Part shown: positions 46,601 through 56,344 of the stretch, in pieces | How positions within the stretch are numbered: the stretch's first letter is position 1 | Layout of the letters: each line of letters starts with the position of its first letter | Assembly (NCBI RefSeq): GCF_001039355.2 | Contig: NW_019775545.1 | Location: forward strand, 1-56,344 | Source of the DNA: Lingula anatina | Taxonomy: Eukaryota > Brachiopoda > Lingulata > Lingulida > Lingulidae | Reading direction: 5' to 3' | DNA length: 56,344 nucleotides | Program-made: the position numbers and the translations under genes | Notes under the pieces: model-generated | Seen by the model: only the letters and a program-made list of their open reading frames with translations | The model's database searches: none | Told to the model about the DNA's origin: nothing

Positions 46601-49350
46601 CAACTCCCAGGGTACTGGAGGTCATATGCGTTATGTTTGGCTTTAAAAAACCTGTACCTCATGGAATGTGCGCCCATTGTTTGGTTTATCAGTAAAAAAT
46701 AGTTTTAAGGACAACATCGTTGATGATGTCTGTGTCATTGATGGAGACCATGATATAGAAGTTCGTAAGGCGAGGAGGGCATCAACAAGTAGCCCACTTG
46801 TGTAAAGATAAATACCAGCTAACCTCGGCTTTTACAAAAGATTGCAAACAAATTCATAATATGTGTTGTTAACAGATATACGTGTAGTATGATGTCACAT
46901 GGTGTAAACTCCGCAATAAATGCCCCCCCCCCCATAAAAGGTTCTGTCTATGACAATATATTGGCTTGAAGAAAGTTAATTTAAAGTGTAAAAAATCGAT
47001 TTTTGAAGGTTCACCAAGTGCATCTATAGTGTCCCCCCTACCCCTTGCACACACCTTTAGTACCCTGTACATATAACACACAGTACATTTAATACATATC
47101 TTTATTACATAGAAAGTTTTTACCACCAAATAATGTAAGGGATTTGTTCCAAACATACAGCGCTTTTAATTCGATTGCTTTTTAATTAAGATTAGACATT
47201 ATGTGAGAAAACCACACTTAGGCTACGTACTTCTGAACAATATACTCCGCGGTTATTTGTTGGATTATAAATTCACATGTTGACAGCATACTTTGTTGAA
47301 AGTAAGAACTCATAAAGACCTAAAGGACATTTCTCGGTCGCCAGTTGGAGTATCTGGGAGACGCCATGGCGTCCGATATCCAGGCCCTAGCCACATCCGT
47401 ACTAGTTGTAATCCAGCGTATACCTCCGAGATGGACAGGATACGTCTGTGATGGATGGCCGTCATTTCTCACACTTGATGGCTATTAAATGTCTCATTAA
47501 TGTCATGTATTGAAAAAGTAATTTGGTCTATTGAGAAATAGATTACATCAAGTGGAGGAGACACGTGTAGTTTATGTATCGCTTTAAACATTTCCCATCA
47601 TTTTAACGCTTAAAACGCAACGTGTAGTGTAACATGCAGTGAAAAGTGAAATGGTGGAATACATAAGAGTGATGTTAACTTTTAACTGTAAAAAAACATT
47701 GTCTCTTTGTCCAGATCCTAGGTGGAGACACCACGTTCCTCCTATGCTACAAGTACATAGCGACCAAGAACTTCTTATCGGCAAATGAGATTTTACCTTC
47801 ACGATTTTTCTATCTTGTGAAACGCATCTTTTACCTCCGCCAAGGAGGTTGTTTTCACCCCTGTTTGTCTGTTTGTTTGTTTGTCATCAACATAACTCAA
47901 AAAGTTATGGACCGATTGTGATGACATTTTCAGGAACTGTCAGAAGTGGGCCAAGGAACAGATGAATAGTTTTTGGTGGTGATCCGAGTCAATAATCAAA
48001 AATTGCTGCCTAGGCGGAGGTCTGCGCTCTCGGAGTGCTTTTCTTGTGTTGTATTTGAGTCAACCCTCGTGAGATCTTGTAACAGAAAAGATGGCACTAA
48101 AACGCATTTCAAGAACTCGGTTACTCTTCAAATGTAATTAATCAAAGTCATTTTAGAGTATTTAGTATTTAAGATCGTGTTTTAAAAAATCCTGTACTTA
48201 ACAACTCCGAAGGGTTTTTGCCTGTGTTGTTTAAGCATGCGTTTGTTGAAATAAAACCTAAAGGCAGTATGAGATTATTTTTTTCGTGCTGATCCCAATG
48301 AATCAAAAATCTAACAGCAAATATAACAGTGAAATATCACTGGGATAAATGAAACTAGTATGGTGTCACAGTGCGCTAGACGGGTCTTTTAAAATTTTAG
48401 AAAGCACAACGATTGCATAATTCAACGTTATCGACACCCAGTGGTACTTGACGATAAATATTTTTCTTCGACTTTGCATTGCAAATGAAATGCAGACAAA
48501 TTAAACTTGTAAAACTACACGTGTTCAGCAGACGTCAAGTAATTATACATTTGCTACTGCATCTTTATGTAGTATGTTGTGACGCTAAGTGGTCGCGTTT
48601 AGTCTCCGGTGACAACCCAGACTATATGATAGCTTAATGTCACCATTTGGATTATTTACGGTGAAAAATGGACCCCCGCAGCATCTGCAGCATGGACAGC
48701 TTATAATTATTCACTTAACTAACTTAGGAAAATATAACCATATTTATTAATGAAAATTTATATTTTTCATTATTATTTGAATATTATAGAACAATTAACA
48801 AAGTTATATAATAATATATTTGATAATATCTGACAAGGATAACATATTTGATATGTCAGTGATTATTCAGCTAAATGACTTACATGTATATATAGCGACC
48901 TATATAACGTACTGCCTGCGCCGTCATCTTCTGGTGGCCACTGCATGTATAAACACAGAACATGACAAAAACATGGAATAAATGTATAACAAGTAAATAC
49001 TAAATTGACATGCAGCACAGAGTAATTCAAAGAATCTACATTCAAGTAATGCATATAAGAGTATAAATTATAATAAGGTAGTAACATGATAGGTTCATGT
49101 CAGCTAACAGGACGGACAAAATTGACTTTGGGGAAAAGGGACGAGTTACCCTTCATTTGGGATCACTGAGCAGATTGGTAGTGATAAATACGGAACGTGA
49201 TGCTGTATAGATATACACAACTGTGATATTTGAAACTGATTCATCATGGTTGTTATTATGCTATTCAGTAAATCAACAACAACGTTAGCTAAGGTACGTC
49301 TCACTGTTACGTCACACATGTCGCTTTCATGTCACACTCATGTGACAGTG
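43661..49350. other. Long intergenic region without recognised gene
   Basis: About 5.7 kb, AT-rich. Frames at 45.6-45.9 and 46.0-46.3 kb are open but resemble nothing I know. It contains a dispersed element at about 47833-48044 and short C runs (46921-46934). Confidence 0.55.
47833..48044. mobile_element. Widespread CCTCCGCC/GGCGGAGG dispersed repeat
   Basis: Begins ACCTCCGCCAAGGAGGTT, continues with TTTGTCTGTTTGTTTGTTTG and AACTCAAAAAGTTATGGA, and closes with GGCGGAGGTCTGCGCTCTCG, so the ends are inverted (47833-47841 with 48013-48021). From memory, this is a repeat type found in many marine animal genomes. It is non-coding. Confidence 0.75.
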
Positions 49351-52300
49351 TCACAGCAGAGTGCAGCACAAGCAAATGCCCGGGGCGGTATGTTCGGAGA
49401 GAGGAGATTGCAGGAGGCCTGTCTTCTCCGAGGCTTTGTAGCGGTTCTTTCCGGGAGATGGAGAGTCTGCTTCCATGGAAGGCACAACGGGCTCCCCAGC
49501 CATCTGAAAAATTAGAAAAAGCACAATTGGAAAAGCAGCAATTGGATATCAGACCGTGACCCTCACCCCCCCCCCCCCCCCCCACACACACAAAGTATTC
49601 TTGTATATATTTTAAATATGATCAAGGGCGTATTCATGGATGGGGTATATCTAGACCGGAAACTTTTTCAGTTACATTGTACAAAAATGGGCGCAAGTCT
49701 TTCTTCCATTTTGTAACAACAAGAAGAGTCTTTGATAAGCTGCTGATGGAGCGAAGGTGGTGCGAGGCACGGAAGTAACAGAATCCCCGACCTCTTACTC
49801 TTGAATAAATTTTGCCAGTAAAAAAATATGACAAGGATGCTGAATTTATACGTTAGTATAAATCGCCAGACCTGATTTTTAGCTTTTTCCAGCTCTATCA
49901 AGATGTCGTCAGAGAGCACTTGACTACCGGGGCTGTCCTCCACAAGTTTGGCCTTGTCGTCGTCCCCTTCAGCCTCGTCTTCTGGAAGGCAAACATAGAT
50001 ATTTTGTACGGATTCTTAAAAGAGAATAATCAAAAAACGTTACAAAATTATCAAAATTGATAAAGACGGTGTGAAATTGAAAAAATGGCACTACAAAATT
50101 ATTCAAGCATTACGTTTAAGAATGACCAGTTCTAAGTGATAAAATTAATTATAATAATACTGCCAGTATTAACCATGTTAAAGAAGTCTTATTCCATGCA
50201 GTATTGTGCAGTCGCCAGGTGGCAGTGTTTAACAAGCGCACGCTGATTCTTTTTTTCACCGAAAGCAATTTTTTTATGAATAAAAAAGCTTAAAGTCACA
50301 ACGCATGTCAATGGTTGATACGTACCTTGTTTATTTACATGATCAGGTCTGGGGCTTTCAAAAGCCTTTCCACAGAGCTGAGCCTTCTCGTCTTCATTCA
50401 CGGTGATAACAGCTGTAGGGGTTGTCTTGGGAACCTCCACGGAGTCGTACTCTTCTAGATCTATCTCTCTTATAGGAGCCATTGGTGAGATGATGTCCGG
50501 TGTCGTGGCCCGGCTGTATTCTTCAAATGTTTCGTCACCTTCCAAAATCACAATACTGGCACTCGCCGTGCTGTCTTGCTCATGACTGACACCTGGTGAC
50601 GCCTTGCCCTGTTCTGGCAATGAATCCGGGTATGAACTTGGGAGGTCTACATACTGACACAGCAAGGAGGAGGTATTGGCGTCGTCCACAATAGAAGTCG
50701 TGCTTTGATCTGGTTGACTTCCTTCAATAATCCCGTTACTTATATCTGACGGTGTTTCAATAATCTCTGGCGAGGATGTTCTACTCTCCTCTTCCTTAGC
50801 TGAGGTCACTTGCTGGTGTTTTTGACTCTTTTCACTAACGGTTATTTCTTCCTGCATTTTAGATTCGCTAATTTCCTCAGCTGGCATTTCAATCAGTTCG
50901 GGTGTTGAGCCTCGGCTATTCTGGTCACTCATGGTTCGGTGTATTTGACTTTCGTGTGTTGCCGTAGCTTCTCCCTTTTCAGGTACTTCAGCGTTTTCTG
51001 TGGGCATCTCAAGAATCTCTGGCGTCGACATCTTACTCCTGTCTTCATGTTCATCCTCGTGTTCCTGGCTTGCTGACGAGATGGCAGCGTCGAGGGGTTT
51101 TTCTGAAGTGCTGGCAGCCGTGTTTGTTTCTAGATTATCTTTGTCGTATTGGTGGACTATGCCAGCACAGATCTCTGAAGTAGCGGGCACAACCCCAGAG
51201 CTTTGCGCGTTCGTTTGTCCTGAACCGGCTACCAAACGCGAGGTGATCAGACGAGAAAAATCTTTCGGTTGCTCTTCAAGATGTGGCGTGCTGTGAGAAA
51301 CAGAAGAGGCTGAAAGGTTCTCGTCATTGGCGGCAGTATTATCTTCCACTGATCTGACGTCTTGGTTTGACGTAGGGACCTGCTCGCTGTGTGTGGTCTG
51401 CGCGTGCAGGTCACGTGGGTGCTTCCCGGGTGCCGAGATGGAGCGGACGCGTAAAGACGCTGCAGAGGTTGACGTTAAGGTCCCTTGTTCTTCATCAGAC
51501 AACGACGACACGGGGATAGAGACCTGGACGCTCTCCTTGGGTGATTTCAGTGGGAACAGTGCACTTGGATTTCCTTGGGTTTCTTTAATCTCGGAAGTAG
51601 ACGCAGGTGATGGTACTTGGGCCTGTGTTCCATTCAGATCTTTTCCTACCTTGGGGGACTTTGGATGTGGCTCAGTGTCTAAAATCTCTGCTGTTGGACC
51701 CTGCTGGGCACGTTGACCGTTAGTCAGCGAAGGTGGATGACCGTTGGCTATTATTGGTGGCTGAGTGTCGGTCATCTTGGGATGATGACCGTTGACCACA
51801 TGGTGGGAGTCGTGTGGTAAAGGTGCTGCTGGCAAACTGCGTGGCCTGTGAACGTGCCCTCGTCGCTCGTGCTGCCTACCGTCTGCGTGCCTTAGGCCCG
51901 GCGACGGTCCCTGAAAATACATTGCTGAATATTCACTATGAAATTAACTCTAAACTTTTAAAACACATTTTGGTGGTTTAAGAGACAGCATGTGCATTAT
52001 TTCTGGTAGGAAGTCTCCAGATGGGTTCAAGTCTTACAATGCTACCGTTTATCTCACCTAACACATTATTGCTTCCTCTTCTTCAAGCTTCAATCATGGC
52101 TGCTCAGTCGTGAGTGATTTATAATCCCACGTGAAGTTTTCTCTCAATAATGACCACGCATGACGTTAATGCCGATCAATTCTGATTCATGCCGAGTTTC
52201 TTTTCTTACAAAACGGCAAGGGAAAAAAACTTCTGTATTCAAACATCTTTATTAAACGTTTAAAGATGCATATGTTCACGATGGGTTATTCGATCATTAT

Positions 52301-53271
52301 CATAAACATCGCAACATAACCAGTACATAACACATTAATGTCACCCCTATAGCTACAGGTAAGTATTTCTCTAAACGAACCCACCTTATGGTCACCATGA
52401 TGGTCTTCCTCCCTGTGTGCACCACGTGACCCCTCCTTCCCAGCGTCCCTGTCCTCAGTGTGTGAGTGGTGCTCATACCGGGGATGGTGGTCCCTCTCTA
52501 TAATATAATATAATATAATATAATATAATATAATATAATATAATATATTATGCAGTGCAATATAAAATAATAAGGCCAAATACTGTATTAACATTGTGCT
52601 GAATATTTGTATTATTTCAATAATACCAGCGCTTTGCTTTCTGACGTGTATATCAACGCTGTAGTGCAGTTCTCCAAACATAATTCAATGTCTATGACCA
52701 GAATATCATGTGATGATTTTATCACATTTTAATACTAGTAGTCCTACTTGTTATCATTCGGGTAATGATCAAAAGAAAAGCCGCTGAAGCCCCAGCTAAG
52801 AAGAGGCAGAGAGCGAGCCGAATAAGGCAGTACATGTACACCGTGTTGACAATCATCATCTCAGTAGGAAAAGGAAACAACACCCAAGTCAAGGACATTT
52901 GACTTCAAACATAGGTCACAAGACAGACCATGGAAAGATGGGCACCATCTAAGACTGCTTTTGCTAATTTGCTCTTCTTTGATGGGTAAATATCGAGCGC
53001 ATCTAAAATATACAACCATTTCGTCATATTTGGGTAAATTAAGTCAATCTGCTTAAACATACAGTAAAATATTTACTATAGTGCCCATGCAGGTCAATTT
53101 CTCACCTGTTTGATACGGTTTTTCTCGGCGTTTTCTTCCCCGGCCTTTCCTGCTTCCTTTACTGGCATCACCCCTTCCACCTCCTCCCTCTCCCACCCCT
53201 CCGTCCTTTTCCTCACCATGGTACGCTTTTCTTCTTCTGCCTCTGCCTCTCTCTACATATGGTTCCGACAT
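49351..53271 (-). CDS. Long disordered protein with C-terminal Cys cluster/CaaX-like box (5 exons)
   Basis: Exons (2127 nt, 708 aa): 53106-53271, 52385-52497, 50326-51910, 49872-49981, 49351-49503. Exon 1 is basic and Gly-rich (GRGRRRK, GRKRREK); exon 2 is His/Asp/Glu-rich. The 1585-nt exon 3 is Ser/Thr/Glu/Pro-rich and predicted disordered. It carries four spaced copies of a short motif: STPEILEMP, STPELIEMP, SSPEIIETP and TTPDIISP. Exon 4 has an acidic stretch and a short helix (DDILIELEKAKN). The protein ends CLCCTLL: the last four residues fit a CaaX box with Leu (geranylgeranylation type), preceded by cysteines that could be palmitoylated. A cysteine cluster plus CaaX tail on a disordered chain is the arrangement of paralemmins, but the N-terminal coiled coil is not seen. 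The frame stays open upstream of ATG 53271, so further 5' exons are possible. Paralemmin-like membrane-anchored protein is a tentative guess. Confidence 0.65.
49564..49592. repeat. Poly-C/CA tract
   Basis: A run of C followed by CACACACA in the intron before the last exon of the disordered-protein gene. Confidence 0.85.
52499..52550. repeat. (AATAT)n microsatellite forming a splice acceptor
   Basis: On the minus strand the array (TTATA units) runs directly into TATAG and exon 2 of the disordered-protein gene (starts 52497). The acceptor therefore has no ordinary polypyrimidine tract. The same pentamer is found at 10513-10568. Confidence 0.85.
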
Positions 53272-53760
53272 AATGAATACATACAGTGTGTCACTGAATG
53301 TCGCAGTGAAGACAGCCGGCTTTCAAGCTATCTCTTTCTGTTCAGTTCCAGATGAGTGGATTTTCCTTCATAATTACTGATCAAGACCACGTGACAGTTA
53401 CAAGTGATTCGATGTCTCTCGGACAATCATGTCACATTGTTACTTTGTATGGCCGACTGAAGGGCGGTAACTGTAGTTGACAGGCAATTTGAAGACGTTC
53501 AGGGCCCGCCTTTTAACGTGTTCACATCACACCAATTTATCTGGCATTCTTCATTTGCAGGAATTACTTTACGTTTTACTAAAACAACATTAAATACAAA
53601 AATCTATTCCAAAACCTAGCTGAAGATAGTAAAGATAGGATAAGTAAAATAATAAACCGAATTACAAAATCAAATATAACAATGCAAAAATAAAGAATAT
53701 GCTGTAACCTACTGTTTTATATCGAATACCTTTTCATAATCACCAGTTGGAGTTATGTAA
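53272..53760. other. Spacer between the disordered-protein gene and tRNA-Leu copy 2
   Basis: No gene recognised. On the minus strand the frame of exon 1 of the disordered-protein gene continues open upstream of its ATG, and an ACATTCAG (about 53299-53306) could be a splice acceptor if there are earlier exons. Confidence 0.45.
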
Positions 53761-53877
53761 GTCAGAATGGCCGAGCGGTCTAAGGCGCCAGACTCAAGCC
53801 TGGTCTTGCCTTCTCCATGAAGGATCGAGTGTTCTGGTCCACGAATGTGGGCGTGGGTTCAAATCCCACTTCTGACA
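53761..53877 (+). tRNA. tRNA-Leu(CAA) with intron, copy 2
   Basis: Same structure and length as copy 1, in the opposite orientation: stems GTCAGAA/TTCTGAC and CCAGA/TCTGG, anticodon CAA at 53795-53797, intron 53799-53831 (33 nt), discriminator A at 53877. The mature parts differ only at the T loop (GTTCAAATC against GTTCGAATC). The 5' half of the intron differs; its 3' half (GAAGGATCGAGTG) is the same. A TTTT follows a few bases downstream. Confidence 0.94.
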
Positions 53878-54392
53878 ACTATTTGTTTTAGTTGCACATT
53901 CGATTTCCATACATAGTCATTTAACCCGAGTTTACTGTTTAAATAAATTGAAATTGTCGACCTACTACTCTAGTCCGATCTTAGCTGCAACTAAAGAAAT
54001 TGTATTACCATAACGCCTTTTATAAAGTGAGATCTGCAGTGCCCAAATTGTCGTTCATAACAAAATATCACAGGTATACAAGCTGCAGATTATGTCCTTG
54101 TATAAAAACCTCTTTCATAATATTTTTTGTAAATTTCGAAACTGTAATTAATGCCACGGTGTCAAATCTTAGAAATACCTGCTAGTTACAGGTATGAAAG
54201 CATTCTGTAGAGCTACTGTATACCCTCTAGCAGGAGCGGCTGATAGCTGTATGTGCTCTTCTCCATTTGATAACCCTCTGTATAAACAGACCTAGGACAG
54301 TGATGTGACATCTTTATCAGACATTTACTGGTAGATATAGCTGTGGGACGATAGCTTTCAGCAGACAGACGTTACGAAACCAGAAGTCCGCC
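53878..54392. other. Spacer and probable promoter of VWDE-like gene B
   Basis: AT-rich and without a gene. The last 60 bp (TAGATATAG, CAGCAGACAGACGTTACG) resemble the corresponding stretch before VWDE-like gene A, so the short leader and core promoter were probably duplicated with the gene. Confidence 0.5.
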
Positions 54393-56344
54393 ATGGCCCT
54401 AAGAATATCACACAGAACTTCAGGCATCATAGTGGGTGAGCACTAGCATTTTAACGTCAATATTGAAGAACTTGGTAATGTTGAGTATTTAGAATGTGCC
54501 ATCGGTGATATTTAACAACGTTCATGACAGCATGTGGAGATCGTTGAGACAGTCTAAGTTTTTGTCCATTCCTATGTCTTCCAAGCCTGGACACTTTCAC
54601 CTGTTTTTCCCACAACGTCGATGTGCGTACATATTTTAAACTGCATGTATACATGTAGATGTACATGGTGTCTCATTTTTGCCAAAAATATTTTATGTAT
54701 AGTATTGCACCCCTGTATGTTTCATTTAAAACTCAATTTTGCTGAGCCATTTTAATCTACTTTTTCGAAAGTTCAGTAACTTCATTTGCTTATCGGTGTT
54801 ATTTATTTTGTATGGCACTAAACAAACTCCTTACTCAAAGCGTCTCTTCAACATTCCATGGCACATACTAGCCTATACCCCCGGTATTTATCCTCCGCCC
54901 CCTCTTTTTAACGCAAGTGGACAAACACTGGTCAGAGAAGTACATATATAAACCAGACTCTGGACGTAGATGGTACTGTTCTTATATTTCCACCATGTCT
55001 TCCAGTAATCTTCCTGCTGAATGCCATTTCTTTACCGACGGATGCTCAGCAGGATCCGTGTGTCTTCCCAAACCACTTCCGGCTTCAGGACGAGGAGAGG
55101 AATTATAACACCACGGCGCGTTCGTCAGGGACGGTGATCTGTGACGACGGACAGCCTCACGCCTGGTACAGGTACGGTATTCCTTTAGAACGTTACTGAA
55201 GAGTGATGAAAAATGAACGATTGAATTAATGAAGGAAAGAATATATGTATTTGCGAGGAAAGATGAATAATGAAAAATACATATTTTTTTATGCTAATTA
55301 GCTTATTTTTGCTGTGAAGGAAAATAAACCATGTTATATGTTTGTGAAGGTTAACATTTAAAGATAAATTAAACAAACATGTGCCGGTATCGGTGTTAGT
55401 TTATTTTGTTATTGTAAACTTTGTGTGGCGTAGGTTTGTTGGAAATGCTGGGGAGCGTATGGCAGACGAGTCCGGCAAGTCATTCCCGGCGCTCTCCTGC
55501 TCAACCGAGTCGCCCATATTTTTGGAGGGAAAGCATCCCATCGCCGCCACCATGACACCGGGACAGATAGTCACCAAGCATGCAGCGTTCAAGTATTTTG
55601 GTGTGACGTACTACCACCCACTGTCCACCTTAAGTGTGGAAATTAAGAACTGCGTTGACAACGGGCATCAGTATTTCATCTATAAGCTCCCAAAGGTTCC
55701 AAGTTGTGACATGGCATACTGTGGAGAAGGTGAGTGCGCATGCGCCCTTTTACCATTACTTCAGTGTATTCTTCAGATTTAAACCTACAGAGGTATACTG
55801 TACATGTACAGTTTACTTACACGTTGGTTCTGTGAATCAATCAATACCTCAAATGTGAAAAAAATCCTCCATTCAAAGACCTGCATTGCATCCAACATGC
55901 TTTCTGTAACAGTGTGCAGGGATTTGTTTCAGTCTCTCAGAGAGAAGCCAATGGGAGAGCGTCCTGTGTATTTTTTGCATTTGACAAGTGAACAATTTTT
56001 TACCAGTATCAGTTGGTATTATGTTTTAGGCCAAGGACCGATTCCTTGTAAAGTGGGTGAAATACCTCTCTCGGTGAATGGAAAACGGATATGCGTTGGT
56101 ATGTTTATTACTTTTCTGTTCCTTTTTTCGTTTATTTCTAATTTCCTCTGTCTTAATCATTATTAATTGTGTAATTATAAGTAGGTTTATAAAGTATATT
56201 AATAGGTAAATGCAATCTGTAAACATATTAACATCTTACTATTTCGCCAGTAATCATTCGATTCATACATGCACAAACATATGCACGGACAAGCAAATGG
56301 CACACATGTACATTGAAGAAGGAGTAGGTTCTGCTCCCCCCCCC
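54393..56344 (+). CDS. VWDE-like secreted protein B, 5' part (exons 1-4, runs off window)
   Basis: Exons 54393-54435, 55006-55171, 55434-55729 and 56030-56098 have exactly the lengths of exons 1-4 of copy A (43, 166, 296, 69 nt) and the same phases. The product starts with a signal peptide (MALRISHRTSGIIVVIFLL) followed by AQQDPCVFPNHFRLQDEE and the D8C domain (WYR, SPIFLEGKHP, IKNC, MAYCGEG). Most residues match copy A, with clustered changes such as DDGQPHA for DRGRADA. The intron before exon 4 has one acceptor segment instead of the minisatellite of copy A. The vWF-D, EGF and possible lectin parts lie beyond the right edge. Confidence 0.85.

Noticed and set aside
49246-49559. Plus-strand frames across 49.2-49.6 kb
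   Set aside because: They are antisense to the last exon of the disordered-protein gene, which fits in phase with the previous exons.
53053-53355. Plus-strand Ser/Phe-rich frame as a gene
   Set aside because: It is antisense to the basic Gly-rich exon 1 of the disordered-protein gene.

Overview
The window is eukaryotic nuclear DNA, most likely from a marine invertebrate. Its genes are split by GT-AG introns or are intronless class A receptor genes. It also carries two intron-bearing tRNA genes, many short non-autonomous DNA transposons and AT-rich spacers. The domain set (GH18 chitinase with CBM14 domains, VWDE-like protein, large rhodopsin-like receptor family) would suit a lophotrochozoan or an invertebrate deuterostome such as a lancelet. 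I cannot decide the taxon from the sequence.

Layout, left to right. (1) About 1-4600 is mostly non-coding, apart from a possible terminal exon at the very edge. (2) 4604-6977 (+) is a five-exon gene for a secreted, His/Asp-rich protein with many dibasic sites. (3) 8588-17710 is a cluster of four related, mostly intronless rhodopsin-like GPCR genes (+,-,-,+). One has lost TM1 by a small deletion with a frameshift. All four have Gln in place of the Arg of the DRY motif. (4) 19115-32284 (-) is a 20-exon gene whose exons join in frame to 1210 codons. It encodes a VWDE-like protein (D8C, vWF-D, EGF) that ends in a C-type lectin domain. (5) 34049-34165 (-) is tRNA-Leu(CAA) with an intron. (6) 35954-43135 (-) is a 13-exon GH18 chitinase of 620 aa with two CBM14 domains, a TATA promoter and a 5'UTR intron. 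(7) About 43.7-49.3 kb is intergenic. (8) 49351-53271 (-) is a five-exon gene for a long disordered protein that ends in a paralemmin-like cysteine cluster and CaaX-like box. (9) 53761-53877 (+) is a second tRNA-Leu(CAA). (10) 54393 to the right edge (+) holds the first four exons of a second VWDE-like gene. These four exons have exactly the same lengths as those of the first copy.

The tRNA-Leu plus VWDE-like pair therefore occurs twice in inverted orientation, around the chitinase and the disordered-protein gene. The most unusual observation concerns splice sites. In VWDE-like copy A, one minisatellite (26 bp, about 9 copies) is built from a 3' splice acceptor and a second (32 bp, about 6 copies) from a 5' splice donor. 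A third acceptor, in the disordered-protein gene, is formed by the end of a pentanucleotide microsatellite. Also visible are a 614-bp hAT-like element with a perfect 8-bp target duplication, at least two PIF/Harbinger-like MITEs with TTA duplications plus one relative, and a 730-bp TA-flanked element. All exon joins were made by hand from splice consensus, phase and family similarity. No transcript evidence was available.
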